Counted from the stretch's first letter, positions 15,382 through 25,400 are shown. The stretch: 64,000 bases of DNA from Acidobacteria bacterium Mor1 (GCA_001664505.1 CP011806.1:3048378-3112377), one strand, 5' to 3'. Numbers and translations: made by a program. The notes: generated from the letters alone by a model not told the origin.

Positions 15382-17487
15382 ATGCAGCCCCACGAGCAAG
15401 CCCTCGAGGCCCTGGCCGAGGCCTACGGCATCGAGCGGACCTACACCGACGGCCTCGGCCGGGAGCGCCAGGCGTCCCGGGAGACGCTGCTCCACGTGCT
15501 GCGCGCCCTGGGTGCCGAGATCTGGTCGCCGGAACAGGCGCCCGCGGCCCTGGAACGGCTGCGCCGCCGCCGGGGACGGCGGGTGCTCGATCCGGTGGCG
15601 GTCCAGCAGGCGGGAGTGGCCGGCAAGATCCGGCTGCGAATCCCCGCCCGGTCCCGTGACCAGAGCCTGGACTGGGATATCCGCCCCGAGACCGCCGCAC
15701 CGCTCTCAGGCACCTGGCACGCCGAGGACCGGCTGGCTCTCGGCGAGGCGGAGATCGACGGCGAGCGGGTGCTCGAGGTCGAGGCGCCGCTGCCTCCCCT
15801 CTCGATCGGGGGCGCGACCCTCGAGGTTCACGGAACCGGCATCGCCGCCCGCACCCGGCTGCTGGTCACGCCGGGCCGCTGCCCCCGGGCTCCGATCGAC
15901 CGCAGCTTCGGACTGTTCCTGCCGCTCTATGCCGCGCGCTCCCGGCGCAACGGAGGCTGCGGCGACCTGGGGGACCTGGAACGGCTTTCCTGCTGGACCG
16001 CGCGCCGGGGCGGGTCGCTGTTCGGCACCTTGCCGCTCCTGGCCGGGTTCCTCGGCGAGCCCTTCGACCCGAGCCCCTACGCCACGGTCAGCCGGTTGTT
16101 CTGGAACGAGCTGTACCTGGATCTGGAGCGCATTCCGGAACTTCAGTACTGCCCCGAAGCCCGGGAGCTGCTCTACGAAACCCGCTACCGCGACCGGCTG
16201 CGTCGACTGCGGGAAAGCGATCAGGTCGACTACCGCCGGACCATGGCGGCCAAGCGCGAGGTGCTCGAGGCCCTGGCCCGGACCTTCTTCGCCGATATCA
16301 ACGAACGCCAGGCGGATTTCCATGCCTTCGTCGAGCGAGTCAACCCGCGGACCTGGGACTACGCCCGCTTCCGCGCCGCCTGCGAGCAGGAGAGCAGCGG
16401 CTGGCCCGGCTGGCAGAAGGTGCCGGCCAACCGGCCGTTGACCGACGGCGACGTCGATCCCGAGCGGGCGCGCTATCACGCCTACGTGCAGTGGCAGTTC
16501 GCCGAGCAGATCCACGGGGTCACCGCCCGTTCCCGGGAAGCCGGATCCCGGCTGTACCTCGACCTACCGATCGGGGTTCACGGCGGCGGCTACGACGTGT
16601 GGGCGGAACGGAGCTGCTTCACCCGGCGGGTCAGCGCCGGCGCTCCCCCCGACGCCTACTTCCCGTCAGGGCAGAACTGGGGCTTCCCGCCCCTGCATCC
16701 CGAAGGCATTCGCCGCAACGGCTACGCCTACATGCGGGAGTGCTACGACGCCTCGATGCGGCATGCCGACGTGCTGCGCATCGATCACGTGATGGGACTC
16801 CATCGAATGTTCTGGATTCCCGAAGGCGCCTCCGCCGACGACGGGGTCTACGTGCGCTACCGGCCCGAGGAGGGCTACGCCGCCCTGGCCATCGAGGCTC
16901 AGCGCCTCGGTTGCACGATCATCGGCGAGGACCTGGGCACCGTGCCCGACGGCGTGCGGGAGACGATGGATTCCTACAACATGCTGCGCATGTCGATCCT
17001 GCCCTTCGAAACCGAAGGCGATGGCGAGTTGATTCGCGACCATGGGAAGAACGTGCTCGTGGCGCTGAACACCCACGACATGCCGACCTTCGCCGGGTTG
17101 TGGCACGGACGCGATGTCGAGGAGCGCCGCGAGCTTGGCCTGGTCGACGGCGAGGAGGCAGAGCGGCTTCAAGAAGAGCGATCGGAGTTCGTCGCCGCCC
17201 TGCAGCGGCGGCTGGGAACCGACGGCCTGGAGCCGACCCTGCGCGCCTGCCTCGAACGGCTGGCCGAAAGCGACCTGGGTGTGCTGTTGATCAACCTGGA
17301 AGATCTGTGGCTCGAGAGCCGGCCCCACAACGTGCCGGGCACCTCCTTCGAGCGGCCCAACTGGCGGCGTAAGACCTCGCGTTCGCTGGGGGGCATTTCC
17401 TCGGACCCTGCGATCGCCGAACTGATCGAGACCATCCGCGCCCTGCGTGCAGGCGGGCCCGGCGACCCGGCGGAAGGCGATCGCTGA
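15382..17487 (+). CDS. malQ: MalQ, 4-alpha-glucanotransferase (GH77, amylomaltase)
   Basis: The enzyme transfers alpha-1,4-glucan segments between maltodextrins and releases glucose, in the cytoplasm. The 701-aa length matches the long bacterial MalQ type. An N-terminal domain (EQALEALAEAYGIERTY) precedes the GH77 barrel. Catalytic signatures are LRIDHVMGLHRMFWIP with nucleophile Asp468, IIGEDLGTVPDGV with acid/base Glu516, and NTHDMPTF with transition-state stabiliser Asp566. PGTSFERPNWRRK lies near the end. ATG 15382 gives the known N-terminus; no Shine-Dalgarno precedes it. Its stop shares one base with the next ATG (TGATG), so the pair is translated together and probably acts on the same glycogen or maltodextrin pool. 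Confidence 0.96.
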   Translation: MQPHEQALEALAEAYGIERTYTDGLGRERQASRETLLHVLRALGAEIWSPEQAPAALERLRRRRGRRVLDPVAVQQAGVAGKIRLRIPARSRDQSLDWDIRPETAAPLSGTWHAEDRLALGEAEIDGERVLEVEAPLPPLSIGGATLEVHGTGIAARTRLLVTPGRCPRAPIDRSFGLFLPLYAARSRRNGGCGDLGDLERLSCWTARRGGSLFGTLPLLAGFLGEPFDPSPYATVSRLFWNELYLDLERIPELQYCPEARELLYETRYRDRLRRLRESDQVDYRRTMAAKREVLEALARTFFADINERQADFHAFVERVNPRTWDYARFRAACEQESSGWPGWQKVPANRPLTDGDVDPERARYHAYVQWQFAEQIHGVTARSREAGSRLYLDLPIGVHGGGYDVWAERSCFTRRVSAGAPPDAYFPSGQNWGFPPLHPEGIRRNGYAYMRECYDASMRHADVLRIDHVMGLHRMFWIPEGASADDGVYVRYRPEEGYAALAIEAQRLGCTIIGEDLGTVPDGVRETMDSYNMLRMSILPFETEGDGELIRDHGKNVLVALNTHDMPTFAGLWHGRDVEERRELGLVDGEEAERLQEERSEFVAALQRRLGTDGLEPTLRACLERLAESDLGVLLINLEDLWLESRPHNVPGTSFERPNWRRKTSRSLGGISSDPAIAELIETIRALRAGGPGDPAEGDR

Positions 17488-19922
17488 TGAGCGGACCGCG
17501 CTACGTCTGCGTCCACGGGCACTTCTATCAGCCGCCCCGGGAGAACCCCTGGCTCGAGGAGATCGAGCTGCAGGAGTCGGCCCACCCGTACCACGATTGG
17601 AACCAGCGCATCACCGCCGAGTGCTACGGCCCCAACGGCGCTTCGCGAATCCTCGACGACGAGGGCCGCATCGTCCGCATCGTCAACAACTACGCGCGGA
17701 TGAGCTTCAACTTCGGGCCGACGCTTCTGAGTTGGATGGAACGCCACGCGCCCGAGGCCTACCGGGCGATCCTGGCCGCCGACGTCGAAAGCCGGGAGCG
17801 CTTCGGCGGGCACGGGTCGGCGATGGCCCAGGTCTACAGCCACCCGATCCTCCCGCTCTGCAACCCACGGGACCAGGTCACCCAGGTTCGCTGGGGCATC
17901 CGCGACTTCGAACATCGTTTCGGCCGTATGCCCGAGGGGATGTGGCTGCCGGAGACCGCGGTCGATCTGGCTTCGCTGCAGACCCTGGCCGACCACGGCC
18001 TGCGCTTCGCCGTGCTGGAGCCGGGCCAGGCCGCCCGGGTGCGCCACCCCGGCGAAGACTGGACCGATGTGACCGGCGGTCGCATCGACCCCACGCGCGC
18101 CTACCGCCAGCAACTCGCCGGCGGAAAGCACATCGACCTGTTCTTCTATGACGGCCCGGTCTCCCGGGCGATCGCCTTCGAGCATCTGCTGGATCGCGGC
18201 GACCGCTTCGCCGCACGGCTGGCGTCCGGCTTCGACGACCGCCGGCAGCACGCCCAGTTGATGCATGTGGCCACCGACGGCGAGACCTACGGGCACCATC
18301 ACCGCTTCGGCGACATGGCCCTGGCCTTCGCCCTGGAACGGCTGGAGCAGGATCCGGATATCCGGCTGACCAACTACGGCGAATTCCTCGAACGGCATCC
18401 GGCGGAGTCGCAGGTCGAGATCGTCGAGAACACCGCCTGGAGCTGCGCCCACGGCATCGAACGCTGGCGCAGCGATTGCGGCTGCTCGGGCGGAGGCGGC
18501 CCGGGCTGGACCCAGGCCTGGCGCACGCCGCTGCGGGCGGCACTGGATCACGTCCGCGACCAATTGAGCGAGCCCTTCGAGCGGGAAACCGCCGGGTTCC
18601 TGCGGGATCCCTGGGAAGCACGGAACGACTACATCGACCTGCTGCTGGACGATGCCGGGCGGGATGCCTTCCTGGCGAAGCACGGGTTGCGACCCCTCGA
18701 CGGCAGTGAACGCACCCGGGTGTGGAAGCTGCTCGAGCTCCAACGTCACGCGCTCTTGATGTACACCAGCTGCGGCTGGTTCTTCGACGACATCTCCGGC
18801 ATCGAGACCGTGCAGATCGTGCAGTACGCGGCGCGCGCGATCCAGCTTGCCCGGGAGACACTGCGGGGTGAGGCCGGCGAGCCCCTGGACCTCGACGGTT
18901 CCTTCAGCGACATGCTCGCCGCCGCGAAGAGCAACGTCGCCGAAGAGGGCAACGGTCAACGGATCTACCGGAAACGCATCTTGCCGACGGTCGTGGACCT
19001 GCCCCACATCGCGGCTCACGACGCCGTCGGACGGCTGTTCAACCACAGCGGTGACGCGTTGCCCGGCCTCGACGTCCGGCGACTCAGCGACACCCTGCTG
19101 GAAGGGGGCCGGGCGCGCCTGGCTCACGGCACCGTGCGCCTGACCGCACGGCGGGTCGAGGAAACCGTCGATCTGGCCTACGCCGCCCTGCACCTGGGCG
19201 ATCATCACGTCACCGGCGCGGCCCGGCGGCTGGGAGACGAGGCCGACCACCAGGCGCTGACCGAATCCCTGGTTCAGACCTTCGAGGCCGGCGACCTTCC
19301 CGGCGTGCTGCGCCTGCTGGATTCGCGGTTCGACCCGCCGACCATCTCGCTCCAGAGCCTGTCGCGGGACGAGCGGCGCCGGGTGTTGAACGTGGTGCTG
19401 GCCGATGTGTTGCGCGAGGCCACCGAGGCCCATCAACGGATCTACGAGCAGAACGACGCGTTGATTCGCTACCTGGGCGGACTGTCGCTGCCGCTCCCGC
19501 CGATGCTTCGCTCCGCCGGTGAGCACGTGCTCAACGCCCGACTCGAGGCCTGGATCGAGCGGGAGGACGACGACCTCGAGACGCTGCGCGGCATCCTCGA
19601 CGAGGCCGGCTCCCACGGCATCACCGTCGACGAGCAGCGGCTGGAGCTGGCGCTGCGGAGACGGATGGAAGCCGATGTCCGGGCCCTGGTCGCGGCGCCG
19701 GAACAGATCGACGTTTTGGAGCGCCTGCGGTCCTTCGCCGAATTCCTCGAAACCCTCAGCGCCCCTGCGGACCTCTGGCGGGTACAGAACGGCTTCTACG
19801 AGGTGCTGCAGCAGGCGCGACAACCGATGTCGGATCGATCCGGCGGCGGCGACGAGGCGGCGCTACGTTGGCTGCGGTCGGCGACGGCGCTGACGGAACT
19901 TCTCGGGGTTCGTAGCGACTAG
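17487..19922 (+). CDS. GH57 family glycoside hydrolase with DUF3536
   Basis: The 811-aa protein starts with the GH57 first signature VHGHFYQPPRENPW (residues 9-22). It has GMWLPETAVD (Glu156) and ATDGETYGHHHRFGD, regions that match the conserved GH57 acidic blocks. The C-terminal half corresponds to the DUF3536 extension (TSCGWFFDDISGIE, helical tail). GH57 enzymes are retaining alpha-glucan-active enzymes such as amylases, branching enzymes and glucanotransferases. The exact activity of this subfamily is unknown, and branching or amylase activity are possibilities. No signal peptide is visible, so it is cytoplasmic. It is coupled to malQ by a 1-nt overlap. Confidence 0.9.
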   Translation: MSGPRYVCVHGHFYQPPRENPWLEEIELQESAHPYHDWNQRITAECYGPNGASRILDDEGRIVRIVNNYARMSFNFGPTLLSWMERHAPEAYRAILAADVESRERFGGHGSAMAQVYSHPILPLCNPRDQVTQVRWGIRDFEHRFGRMPEGMWLPETAVDLASLQTLADHGLRFAVLEPGQAARVRHPGEDWTDVTGGRIDPTRAYRQQLAGGKHIDLFFYDGPVSRAIAFEHLLDRGDRFAARLASGFDDRRQHAQLMHVATDGETYGHHHRFGDMALAFALERLEQDPDIRLTNYGEFLERHPAESQVEIVENTAWSCAHGIERWRSDCGCSGGGGPGWTQAWRTPLRAALDHVRDQLSEPFERETAGFLRDPWEARNDYIDLLLDDAGRDAFLAKHGLRPLDGSERTRVWKLLELQRHALLMYTSCGWFFDDISGIETVQIVQYAARAIQLARETLRGEAGEPLDLDGSFSDMLAAAKSNVAEEGNGQRIYRKRILPTVVDLPHIAAHDAVGRLFNHSGDALPGLDVRRLSDTLLEGGRARLAHGTVRLTARRVEETVDLAYAALHLGDHHVTGAARRLGDEADHQALTESLVQTFEAGDLPGVLRLLDSRFDPPTISLQSLSRDERRRVLNVVLADVLREATEAHQRIYEQNDALIRYLGGLSLPLPPMLRSAGEHVLNARLEAWIEREDDDLETLRGILDEAGSHGITVDEQRLELALRRRMEADVRALVAAPEQIDVLERLRSFAEFLETLSAPADLWRVQNGFYEVLQQARQPMSDRSGGGDEAALRWLRSATALTELLGVRSD

Positions 19923-20950
19923 CCCTTGCCCAGCGCCTTGCGCCCCAACCGGGCCCCCGCCACCTTCCCACGTTCGATCCAGGTCAGTCCGAGCTTGCCG
20001 CCGCAGAAGGCCACGGCACCGATCACCCCGAGCAGGCTGTACGCAAGCGTCACACTCCACACCGTCGGTTCGCGGCCACCGACATGGAGGCTGCCGAACA
20101 GGCTGTCGACCGCCAAGGCCAACAGCGCCAGAGACAGCCCACCGCTCAGCGCGGCGTACAGATAGGTCCGGTCGTCGATCACCATCGCCAGCAGCGGGCC
20201 GAGCACACTCATCACCGCGCCCCATAGCGCCCCGACGATCAACGCCGCCACCGACGACCCTGCGGCGACCATGCAGAACACCATCAAGGCCATGACCCAA
20301 TCGGTAGCGCTCCCGTCGCCCACTCCCTTGGTGAACGCCGTCTTCAGACTCCACGCCACGGACCCGACGAAGGCCACGAACAAGCCGGCGACCATGCCTT
20401 TCATCAGGCCCCGATGCAGGCTGCGGGTCACCTTGGTGCGCACGCTGTTCTTGGGGAACTGCGGCGGCGTCGACCGGTTCTGAACGTAGGTCTCCCCGCA
20501 GGTGTCGCAGTGAATCTCGAAGTCGTAGAAGTGCTCCTGGTAGTGAACGTCCTTGTAGATACGATTCACCACCTCGGGCCACTCGCCGACCCCTTTGCAC
20601 TTGGGGCAGTCCACGTGAGTCGGCTCCGAAACGTCGACGAACTGATCCCCGTGCATGCGCTGAACGATCTGGCGCCCCGGCACCGCGCCACGCCCGCCGC
20701 AGGACGAACAGGTCTGGAGCTCGGTCTCCTCGCGGACCAGCACCTGTTTCACCCGGTCATGAGAGTGGGTGAGGGTCTTGCCGACGATCCCCAGGGAAGC
20801 CCACTGGGCCTGGCAGGCTCGGCAGGTCGCGGCGGATTCCTGTTCATGCAGCCATTCGCCCAGGGCGCCATAGGCGATCAGCGGGATCTTGACGATCAGC
20901 CAGTAGATCCAGCCGAAGAAGAGCAGGCCGATGATTGCGAGAATGAGCAT
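19919..20950 (-). CDS. membrane protein with DnaJ-like zinc-ribbon cysteine pairs, function unknown
   Basis: This 343-aa protein opens with a hydrophobic segment (MLILAIIGLLFFGWIYWLIV). Cys pairs in zinc-finger spacing come next: CRACQ, CSSCGGRG, CPKCKGVGEW and CDTCGETY. The CxxCxGxG-like pairs resemble the DnaJ central domain without a J domain. The C-terminal half has about four membrane segments. I do not recognise the family; a membrane-tethered redox or chaperone-related role is speculation. The stop overlaps the convergent GH57 gene by 4 nt. The ribosome site is weak. Confidence 0.75.
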   Translation of the reverse strand: MLILAIIGLLFFGWIYWLIVKIPLIAYGALGEWLHEQESAATCRACQAQWASLGIVGKTLTHSHDRVKQVLVREETELQTCSSCGGRGAVPGRQIVQRMHGDQFVDVSEPTHVDCPKCKGVGEWPEVVNRIYKDVHYQEHFYDFEIHCDTCGETYVQNRSTPPQFPKNSVRTKVTRSLHRGLMKGMVAGLFVAFVGSVAWSLKTAFTKGVGDGSATDWVMALMVFCMVAAGSSVAALIVGALWGAVMSVLGPLLAMVIDDRTYLYAALSGGLSLALLALAVDSLFGSLHVGGREPTVWSVTLAYSLLGVIGAVAFCGGKLGLTWIERGKVAGARLGRKALGKG

Positions 20951-21032
20951 GGCATCCGATCCCGTAGGCTACTTCGCAGCGAACTGAGGCGATCATACGG
21001 CGTTTTTGCCGCTCGGGGCGTAGTACCTGGGT

Positions 21033-21050
21033 CCGATGCCGGAGCATCGG
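21033..21050 (+). repeat. 7-bp hairpin in the 5' region of the alpha/beta hydrolase gene
   Basis: CCGATGC (21033-21039) and GCATCGG (21044-21050) form a perfect stem with a 4-nt loop, 24 bases before ATG 21075. A CGGTACCG palindrome follows directly. It might be an operator or an mRNA-stability element; nothing decides. Confidence 0.4.
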
Positions 21051-21074
21051 TAACGGTACCGAACGGAGACCTTG

Positions 21075-22121
21075 ATGAAACCCCAATGGATGCTGGCCTG
21101 CCTTCTGCTCTGCCTTTCGTCCTTGCCGGCGCTTCACGCCGAGACCGACGCGACGATGAAGCCCTACGAACCCACCGCCGAGGAATCGCCGGTGTCGAAG
21201 TTCGGCTGGCAGCGCTACCTGACCATCGACAAGTTCGGCCGTGAGATCACCTTCTACCTGTCGAAACGGCGGGAGCAGGGCTCGGATCCGCTGCCTCTCG
21301 CCGTGGCGATTCAGGGTTCGGGGTCTCAATCGGTGTTCCTCGAGCATGGCGAGATGATCGCGTCCGGGGGTCCCGAATCGGTGATGGCCCGGGATTTCCG
21401 CGAACGAGCCCGGGTGCTGGTCGTCGAGAAGCCGGGGGTCGAGTTCCTGGTTCAGCCCAGCCGGCCCGGCAGCTCCGAAGAGGGTTCCGCGGAATTCAAC
21501 CGTGAGTTCTCGCTCCTCCGCTGGACCGAGGCGATCAACGCCGCGATCCGCGCCGCGGTCAAACTGCCCGGTGTCGACGGCGAACGCATCCTCGCGTTGG
21601 GACACTCCGAGGGTGGCCAGGTCGCCTGCGAGGTCGCCGCTGCCAACCCGAAGGTGACCCACGTGGCGGTGATGGCCGGCGGCGGCCCGACTCAGGTGTT
21701 CGACTTCCTGCAGCTCGCCCGCCAGGGCGCCATGTACGACCCGAACCAGACACCCCAACAGCGGGTCGACACCTTCCTCGAAGACTGGAACAGAGTGCTC
21801 GAGGATCCGACGGCCACCGACAAGTTCATCCTGGGCCATTCCCATCTGCGCTGGAGCAGCTTCACCCGCTCCTCGCCGGTCGAGGCGATCCTCGAGACCG
21901 ACGCCCGGGTGTTCATCGCCCAGGGAACCGCCGACACCAACTCGCTGCCGGCCAGCGCCGAGGTACTGTACGCGGAGCTCCTGGCCCGGGGCCGGGACGT
22001 GACCTACGAGCGGGTCGAGGGAGGCGACCACGCCTTCATGACCGCCGACGACACCACCGGCAAGGGCTGGTTCGAGACCATCGGCAAGGCCATGGAGTGG
22101 TTTCTCGCCGGCTCCGGGTGA
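21075..22121 (+). CDS. secreted alpha/beta hydrolase (serine hydrolase/esterase-like)
   Basis: This 348-aa protein has a signal peptide (MKPQWMLACLLLCLSSLPALHA). The triad candidates are Ser178 in ALGHSEGGQVA, Asp287 in QGTADTN and His319 in EGGDHAFM, all in the expected order. It is probably periplasmic; acyl-ester or peptide substrates are both possible. GGAG lies 8 nt before ATG 21075 (a TTG one codon upstream is unlikely). It is divergent from the zinc-ribbon membrane gene and 85 nt before the antiporter gene in the same direction. Confidence 0.85.
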   Translation: MKPQWMLACLLLCLSSLPALHAETDATMKPYEPTAEESPVSKFGWQRYLTIDKFGREITFYLSKRREQGSDPLPLAVAIQGSGSQSVFLEHGEMIASGGPESVMARDFRERARVLVVEKPGVEFLVQPSRPGSSEEGSAEFNREFSLLRWTEAINAAIRAAVKLPGVDGERILALGHSEGGQVACEVAAANPKVTHVAVMAGGGPTQVFDFLQLARQGAMYDPNQTPQQRVDTFLEDWNRVLEDPTATDKFILGHSHLRWSSFTRSSPVEAILETDARVFIAQGTADTNSLPASAEVLYAELLARGRDVTYERVEGGDHAFMTADDTTGKGWFETIGKAMEWFLAGSG

Positions 22122-22206
22122 GGACCGGCCGGGCTCATTGCCCTAACTCCAGGAAAGGATTAACCTTAGCCGCCCTGACCGCCCCTGGAGAGAGCGAGAG
22201 CCTCGT

Positions 22207-24123
22207 TTGACCTCGATTCCGCTTCCGATACTTGCCAGCGGCGCTGCCGCCGACGGACACGGCGCCCTCAGCGCCGCCGCAACCACCGTGGCCGTGGCGC
22301 TGGCCGCCGGGATGATCGCCCAGGTCCTGGCCCGGCACCTCAAGCTGCCGGGGATCGTCCTGCTGCTGGGCTTCGGCGTCCTGCTCGGCCCCGATGTGGC
22401 CAACCTGGTCCATCCCCAGGAACTCAAGGGCGCGCTGCAGGTCCTGGTCGGGTTCGCCGTCGCGGTGATCCTGTTCGAAGGGGGGATGAACCTCGACATC
22501 CGGCGCCTGCGCCGGGAGGCGGTCACGATCCGGCGTCTGTTGACCTGGGGTGTCTTGATCACCGCGGTCGGCGCCACTCTCGCCGTCAAGTATCTGATGC
22601 AGTGGGACTGGATGATGTCGGTGCTGTTCGGCACCCTGGTCATCGTCACCGGCCCGACGGTCATCACTCCCCTGCTCCGCCGCATCAAGGTCAAGCACCG
22701 GGTCGAAACGGTGCTCGAGGCCGAAGGCGTCCTGATCGACCCGATCGGCGCGATCATCGCCGTGGTCGCCCTGCAGGTCGCCGTCAGCCCCCAGGACTTC
22801 CTGATGAGCCCGGTGCAGGTCATCACACGGCTGCTGGCCGGACTGGTGCTGGGGCTCGCAGGCGGCTACGGCCTCGGCCTGCTTCTGCGCAACAAGAAGC
22901 TGGTGCCGGCGGGGCTCGAAAACGTCTTCTCGCTGTCGCTGGTTCTGGCGCTGTTCCACGTGAGCAACGAGGTGCTGGAAGAGAGCGGCATCATGACCGT
23001 CACCGCCGCCGGGGTGGTGTTCGGCAACATGCGCACCCGTGTTCAGCGGGAACTCCAGGAGTTCAAGGAACAGCTGACGGTGATGTTCATCGGCATGCTG
23101 TTCGTGTTGCTCGCCGCCGACGTGCGGCTGGCCGAGGTCCAGGCGCTGGGCTGGCCGGGGGCCGCCACCGTCGCGGTCCTGATGCTGGTGGTGCGCCCGA
23201 TCAACATCCTGGCCTGCACCTGGGGCACCGACCTGACCTGGCGGGAGAAGACCTTCCTCTCGTGGCTTTCCCCCCGTGGTGTGGTCGCCGCCGCCGTCGC
23301 CTCGCTGTTTGCCCAGGAGGTGACCCGCTTCGGCATCGAGGGTGGAGACGCCCTGCGCGCCCTGGTGTTCATGGTCATCGCGGCCACCGTGGTGCTCCAG
23401 GGCCTGACCGGCGGCCTGCTGGCCTCGCTTCTGGGGCTCCGGCGTGCGGTTCAGACCGGCTTCGTCATCCTCGGCGCCAACGAACTGGGCCACGGCCTGG
23501 GCCGGGTGCTGCGGGATTGCGGGCAAAAGGTCAGCTTCATCGACAGCAGCCCTGCCGCCTGCAAGGTGGTCGCCGAGGATGGCTTCAAGGTGACCTACGG
23601 CAACGCCATCGAGGAGCGCACGCTGCAGCGGGCGCGGCTCGGCGATCAGGCGGTGTTCGTGGCGGTCACTCCCAACGAAGAGGTCAACCTGCTGGTCAGC
23701 CGGGTCGCCGCCGAGGAGTTCCACGTCGCCGAGATCCGGGTGGCCTCCCGCCGCGACCAACTCGCCGTCGGCGCCGAGCGGATCCATCGGGACGAGGCTC
23801 ACGTGCTGTTCGGCCGGCCCCGGGACCTGGAGCTGTGGGCCCTGCGCATGCGCCGGGAGCTGGCCACGGTGGTCCCCTTCCGCCTGACCGAGAACCGGCC
23901 CGACGACGAGAACCCCTTCGACATGCCCGAGGGCCTGCTGCTGCCCATGGTGCGGATGCGCAAGGACCGGGCGACCCTGGTCCACAGCGGCACCGAGTTC
24001 CGCAAGGGGGACGTCGTGTATTTCTCGGTCTTCGGCGAGAGGCGCGACGAGGCGGATGCATGGCTCAGCGAGCGGGGCTTCGAGCTTGCTGCGGACGCTG
24101 CGTCCGGGGAAACCAGCCGCTAA
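22207..24123 (+). CDS. CPA-family cation:proton antiporter with C-terminal TrkA-N/TrkA-C domains
   Basis: The 638-aa protein has 12-13 hydrophobic helices in residues 1-410, with the Na+/H+-exchanger blocks LPGIVLLLGFGVLLGP, VILFEGGMNLD, TGPTVITPLL and FLSWLSPRGVVAAA. A Rossmann TrkA-N domain begins near residue 415 (GFVILGANELGHGLG), followed by a TrkA-C-like region. The family exchanges Na+ or K+ for H+ under nucleotide control. The start is TTG 22207 with GGAGAG about 12 nt upstream, and gives a full first helix; the in-frame ATG at 22312 would truncate it. It is inner-membrane and single-gene. Confidence 0.9.
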   Translation: MTSIPLPILASGAAADGHGALSAAATTVAVALAAGMIAQVLARHLKLPGIVLLLGFGVLLGPDVANLVHPQELKGALQVLVGFAVAVILFEGGMNLDIRRLRREAVTIRRLLTWGVLITAVGATLAVKYLMQWDWMMSVLFGTLVIVTGPTVITPLLRRIKVKHRVETVLEAEGVLIDPIGAIIAVVALQVAVSPQDFLMSPVQVITRLLAGLVLGLAGGYGLGLLLRNKKLVPAGLENVFSLSLVLALFHVSNEVLEESGIMTVTAAGVVFGNMRTRVQRELQEFKEQLTVMFIGMLFVLLAADVRLAEVQALGWPGAATVAVLMLVVRPINILACTWGTDLTWREKTFLSWLSPRGVVAAAVASLFAQEVTRFGIEGGDALRALVFMVIAATVVLQGLTGGLLASLLGLRRAVQTGFVILGANELGHGLGRVLRDCGQKVSFIDSSPAACKVVAEDGFKVTYGNAIEERTLQRARLGDQAVFVAVTPNEEVNLLVSRVAAEEFHVAEIRVASRRDQLAVGAERIHRDEAHVLFGRPRDLELWALRMRRELATVVPFRLTENRPDDENPFDMPEGLLLPMVRMRKDRATLVHSGTEFRKGDVVYFSVFGERRDEADAWLSERGFELAADAASGETSR

Positions 24124-24207
24124 GCCGCCTTTTTCGACCCTCCGGAACAATGCCGTTCGCGCTCCCGTTAAGCTACGGGTAAGTTAAATAGTGCAAGGAG
24201 CGTGTCG

Positions 24208-25353
24208 ATGAAGTGGTCCGTGCGACTGGCGACAATCTCGGGCATCGGCGTGTACGTCCACGTGACGTTCGTGCTGCTGCTTGCCTGGATTGCCTTCGTC
24301 AACCTCGCCGGCGGCGGAACCATCGGCGGCACGGTCCTGTCCCTCGGCTTCGTCCTGGCGATCTTCGCCTGCGTGCTGTTCCACGAATTCGGCCACGCGC
24401 TGATGGCCCGCCGCTTCGGCGTGGCGACCCGCGACATCACCCTGCTTCCCATCGGCGGGCTGGCGCGGCTGGAGCGCATGCCCGACAAGCCGCGCCAGGA
24501 ACTGTGGGTCGCCCTGGCCGGCCCAGCGGTGAACCTCTTTCTCGCCGCGGCCTTCGCCCTGCTGTTGTTGCTCACCGGCGAGGCGCCGCTCAGCGGGAGC
24601 CTGGTCGAGGGCTCGTTGATGCAGCGGCTGGTGATTGCCAACCTGGCGATCTTCGCCTTCAACCTGATCCCCGCCTTCCCGATGGACGGCGGAAGAATCC
24701 TGCGGGCGCTGCTGGCCAGCGGCGGCAGCTACGTGCGGGCCACACGGGTCGCTGCCGGAGTCGGCAAGGGCATGGCGCTGCTGCTCGGCATCGCGGGCCT
24801 GGTGCTGGTCAACCCGGTGCTGGTCTTCATCGCGCTCTTCGTCTGGATCGGTGCGGCCCAGGAGACAGGTGCCGCGCAGGTTCGCGAGGCCATGGCCGGC
24901 ATCCCCGTCGGCCGGGTGATGCAGACCGAGTTCGAGACCCTCGCCCCCGGCGACACCCTGCGGCACGCGCTGGAACGTTCCCTGCGCGGCTCCCAGCAGG
25001 ACTACCCGGTCGTCGACGATGGCGAGGTGGTGGGCATCCTGCTGCAAAAGGATCTGCTGGCCGCCGTGGCCGGTGAAGATACCGACGACACGCCGGTCTC
25101 CCAGGTCATGCGCCGGGACTTCGGCACCGTCGACCCCTGCGAGATGCTCGCTCCGGTGCTCTCCCGCATCCAGCGCGTGCGCCACCGTAGCCTGCCTGTG
25201 GTGACGCGCAACGGGATCCTGGTCGGCGTGCTCAACATGCAGAACGTCGGAGAATTCCTGATGCGCGAAGGCGGCATGGAGCGCCGCCGCCCGGGCAGCC
25301 TGAGCACTCCGGCGCTTCGAGCTCAGCTCCGGCGCCTCACCGACCGCGCCTGA
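24208..25353 (+). CDS. site-2-type membrane metalloprotease (M50) with two CBS domains
   Basis: The 381-aa protein has four to six membrane helices in its first 230 residues. The zinc motif HEFGH (His59, Glu60, His63) and the third ligand in NLIPAFPMDGGR (Asp160) are intact. Two CBS domains fill residues about 230-350 (VGRVMQTEFETL... and VSQVMRRDFGTV...), typical of the SpoIVFB-like group, where CBS pairs bind adenine nucleotides and tune proteolysis. It would cleave membrane substrates such as anti-sigma factors; the substrate is unknown. ATG 24208 lies 8 nt after AAGGAG; the GTG at 24202 is too close to it. Confidence 0.93.
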   Translation: MKWSVRLATISGIGVYVHVTFVLLLAWIAFVNLAGGGTIGGTVLSLGFVLAIFACVLFHEFGHALMARRFGVATRDITLLPIGGLARLERMPDKPRQELWVALAGPAVNLFLAAAFALLLLLTGEAPLSGSLVEGSLMQRLVIANLAIFAFNLIPAFPMDGGRILRALLASGGSYVRATRVAAGVGKGMALLLGIAGLVLVNPVLVFIALFVWIGAAQETGAAQVREAMAGIPVGRVMQTEFETLAPGDTLRHALERSLRGSQQDYPVVDDGEVVGILLQKDLLAAVAGEDTDDTPVSQVMRRDFGTVDPCEMLAPVLSRIQRVRHRSLPVVTRNGILVGVLNMQNVGEFLMREGGMERRRPGSLSTPALRAQLRRLTDRA

Positions 25354-25400
25354 CCTGCGCAGCCCGTCGCCTCTCGGCAGCCACTGGCGCCGGGGGGGGC

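Noticed and set aside
20414-21244. Plus-strand frame across the zinc-ribbon membrane gene
   Set aside because: It is antisense to a gene with intact Cys-pair motifs and membrane helices, and has no ribosome site or recognisable domain.
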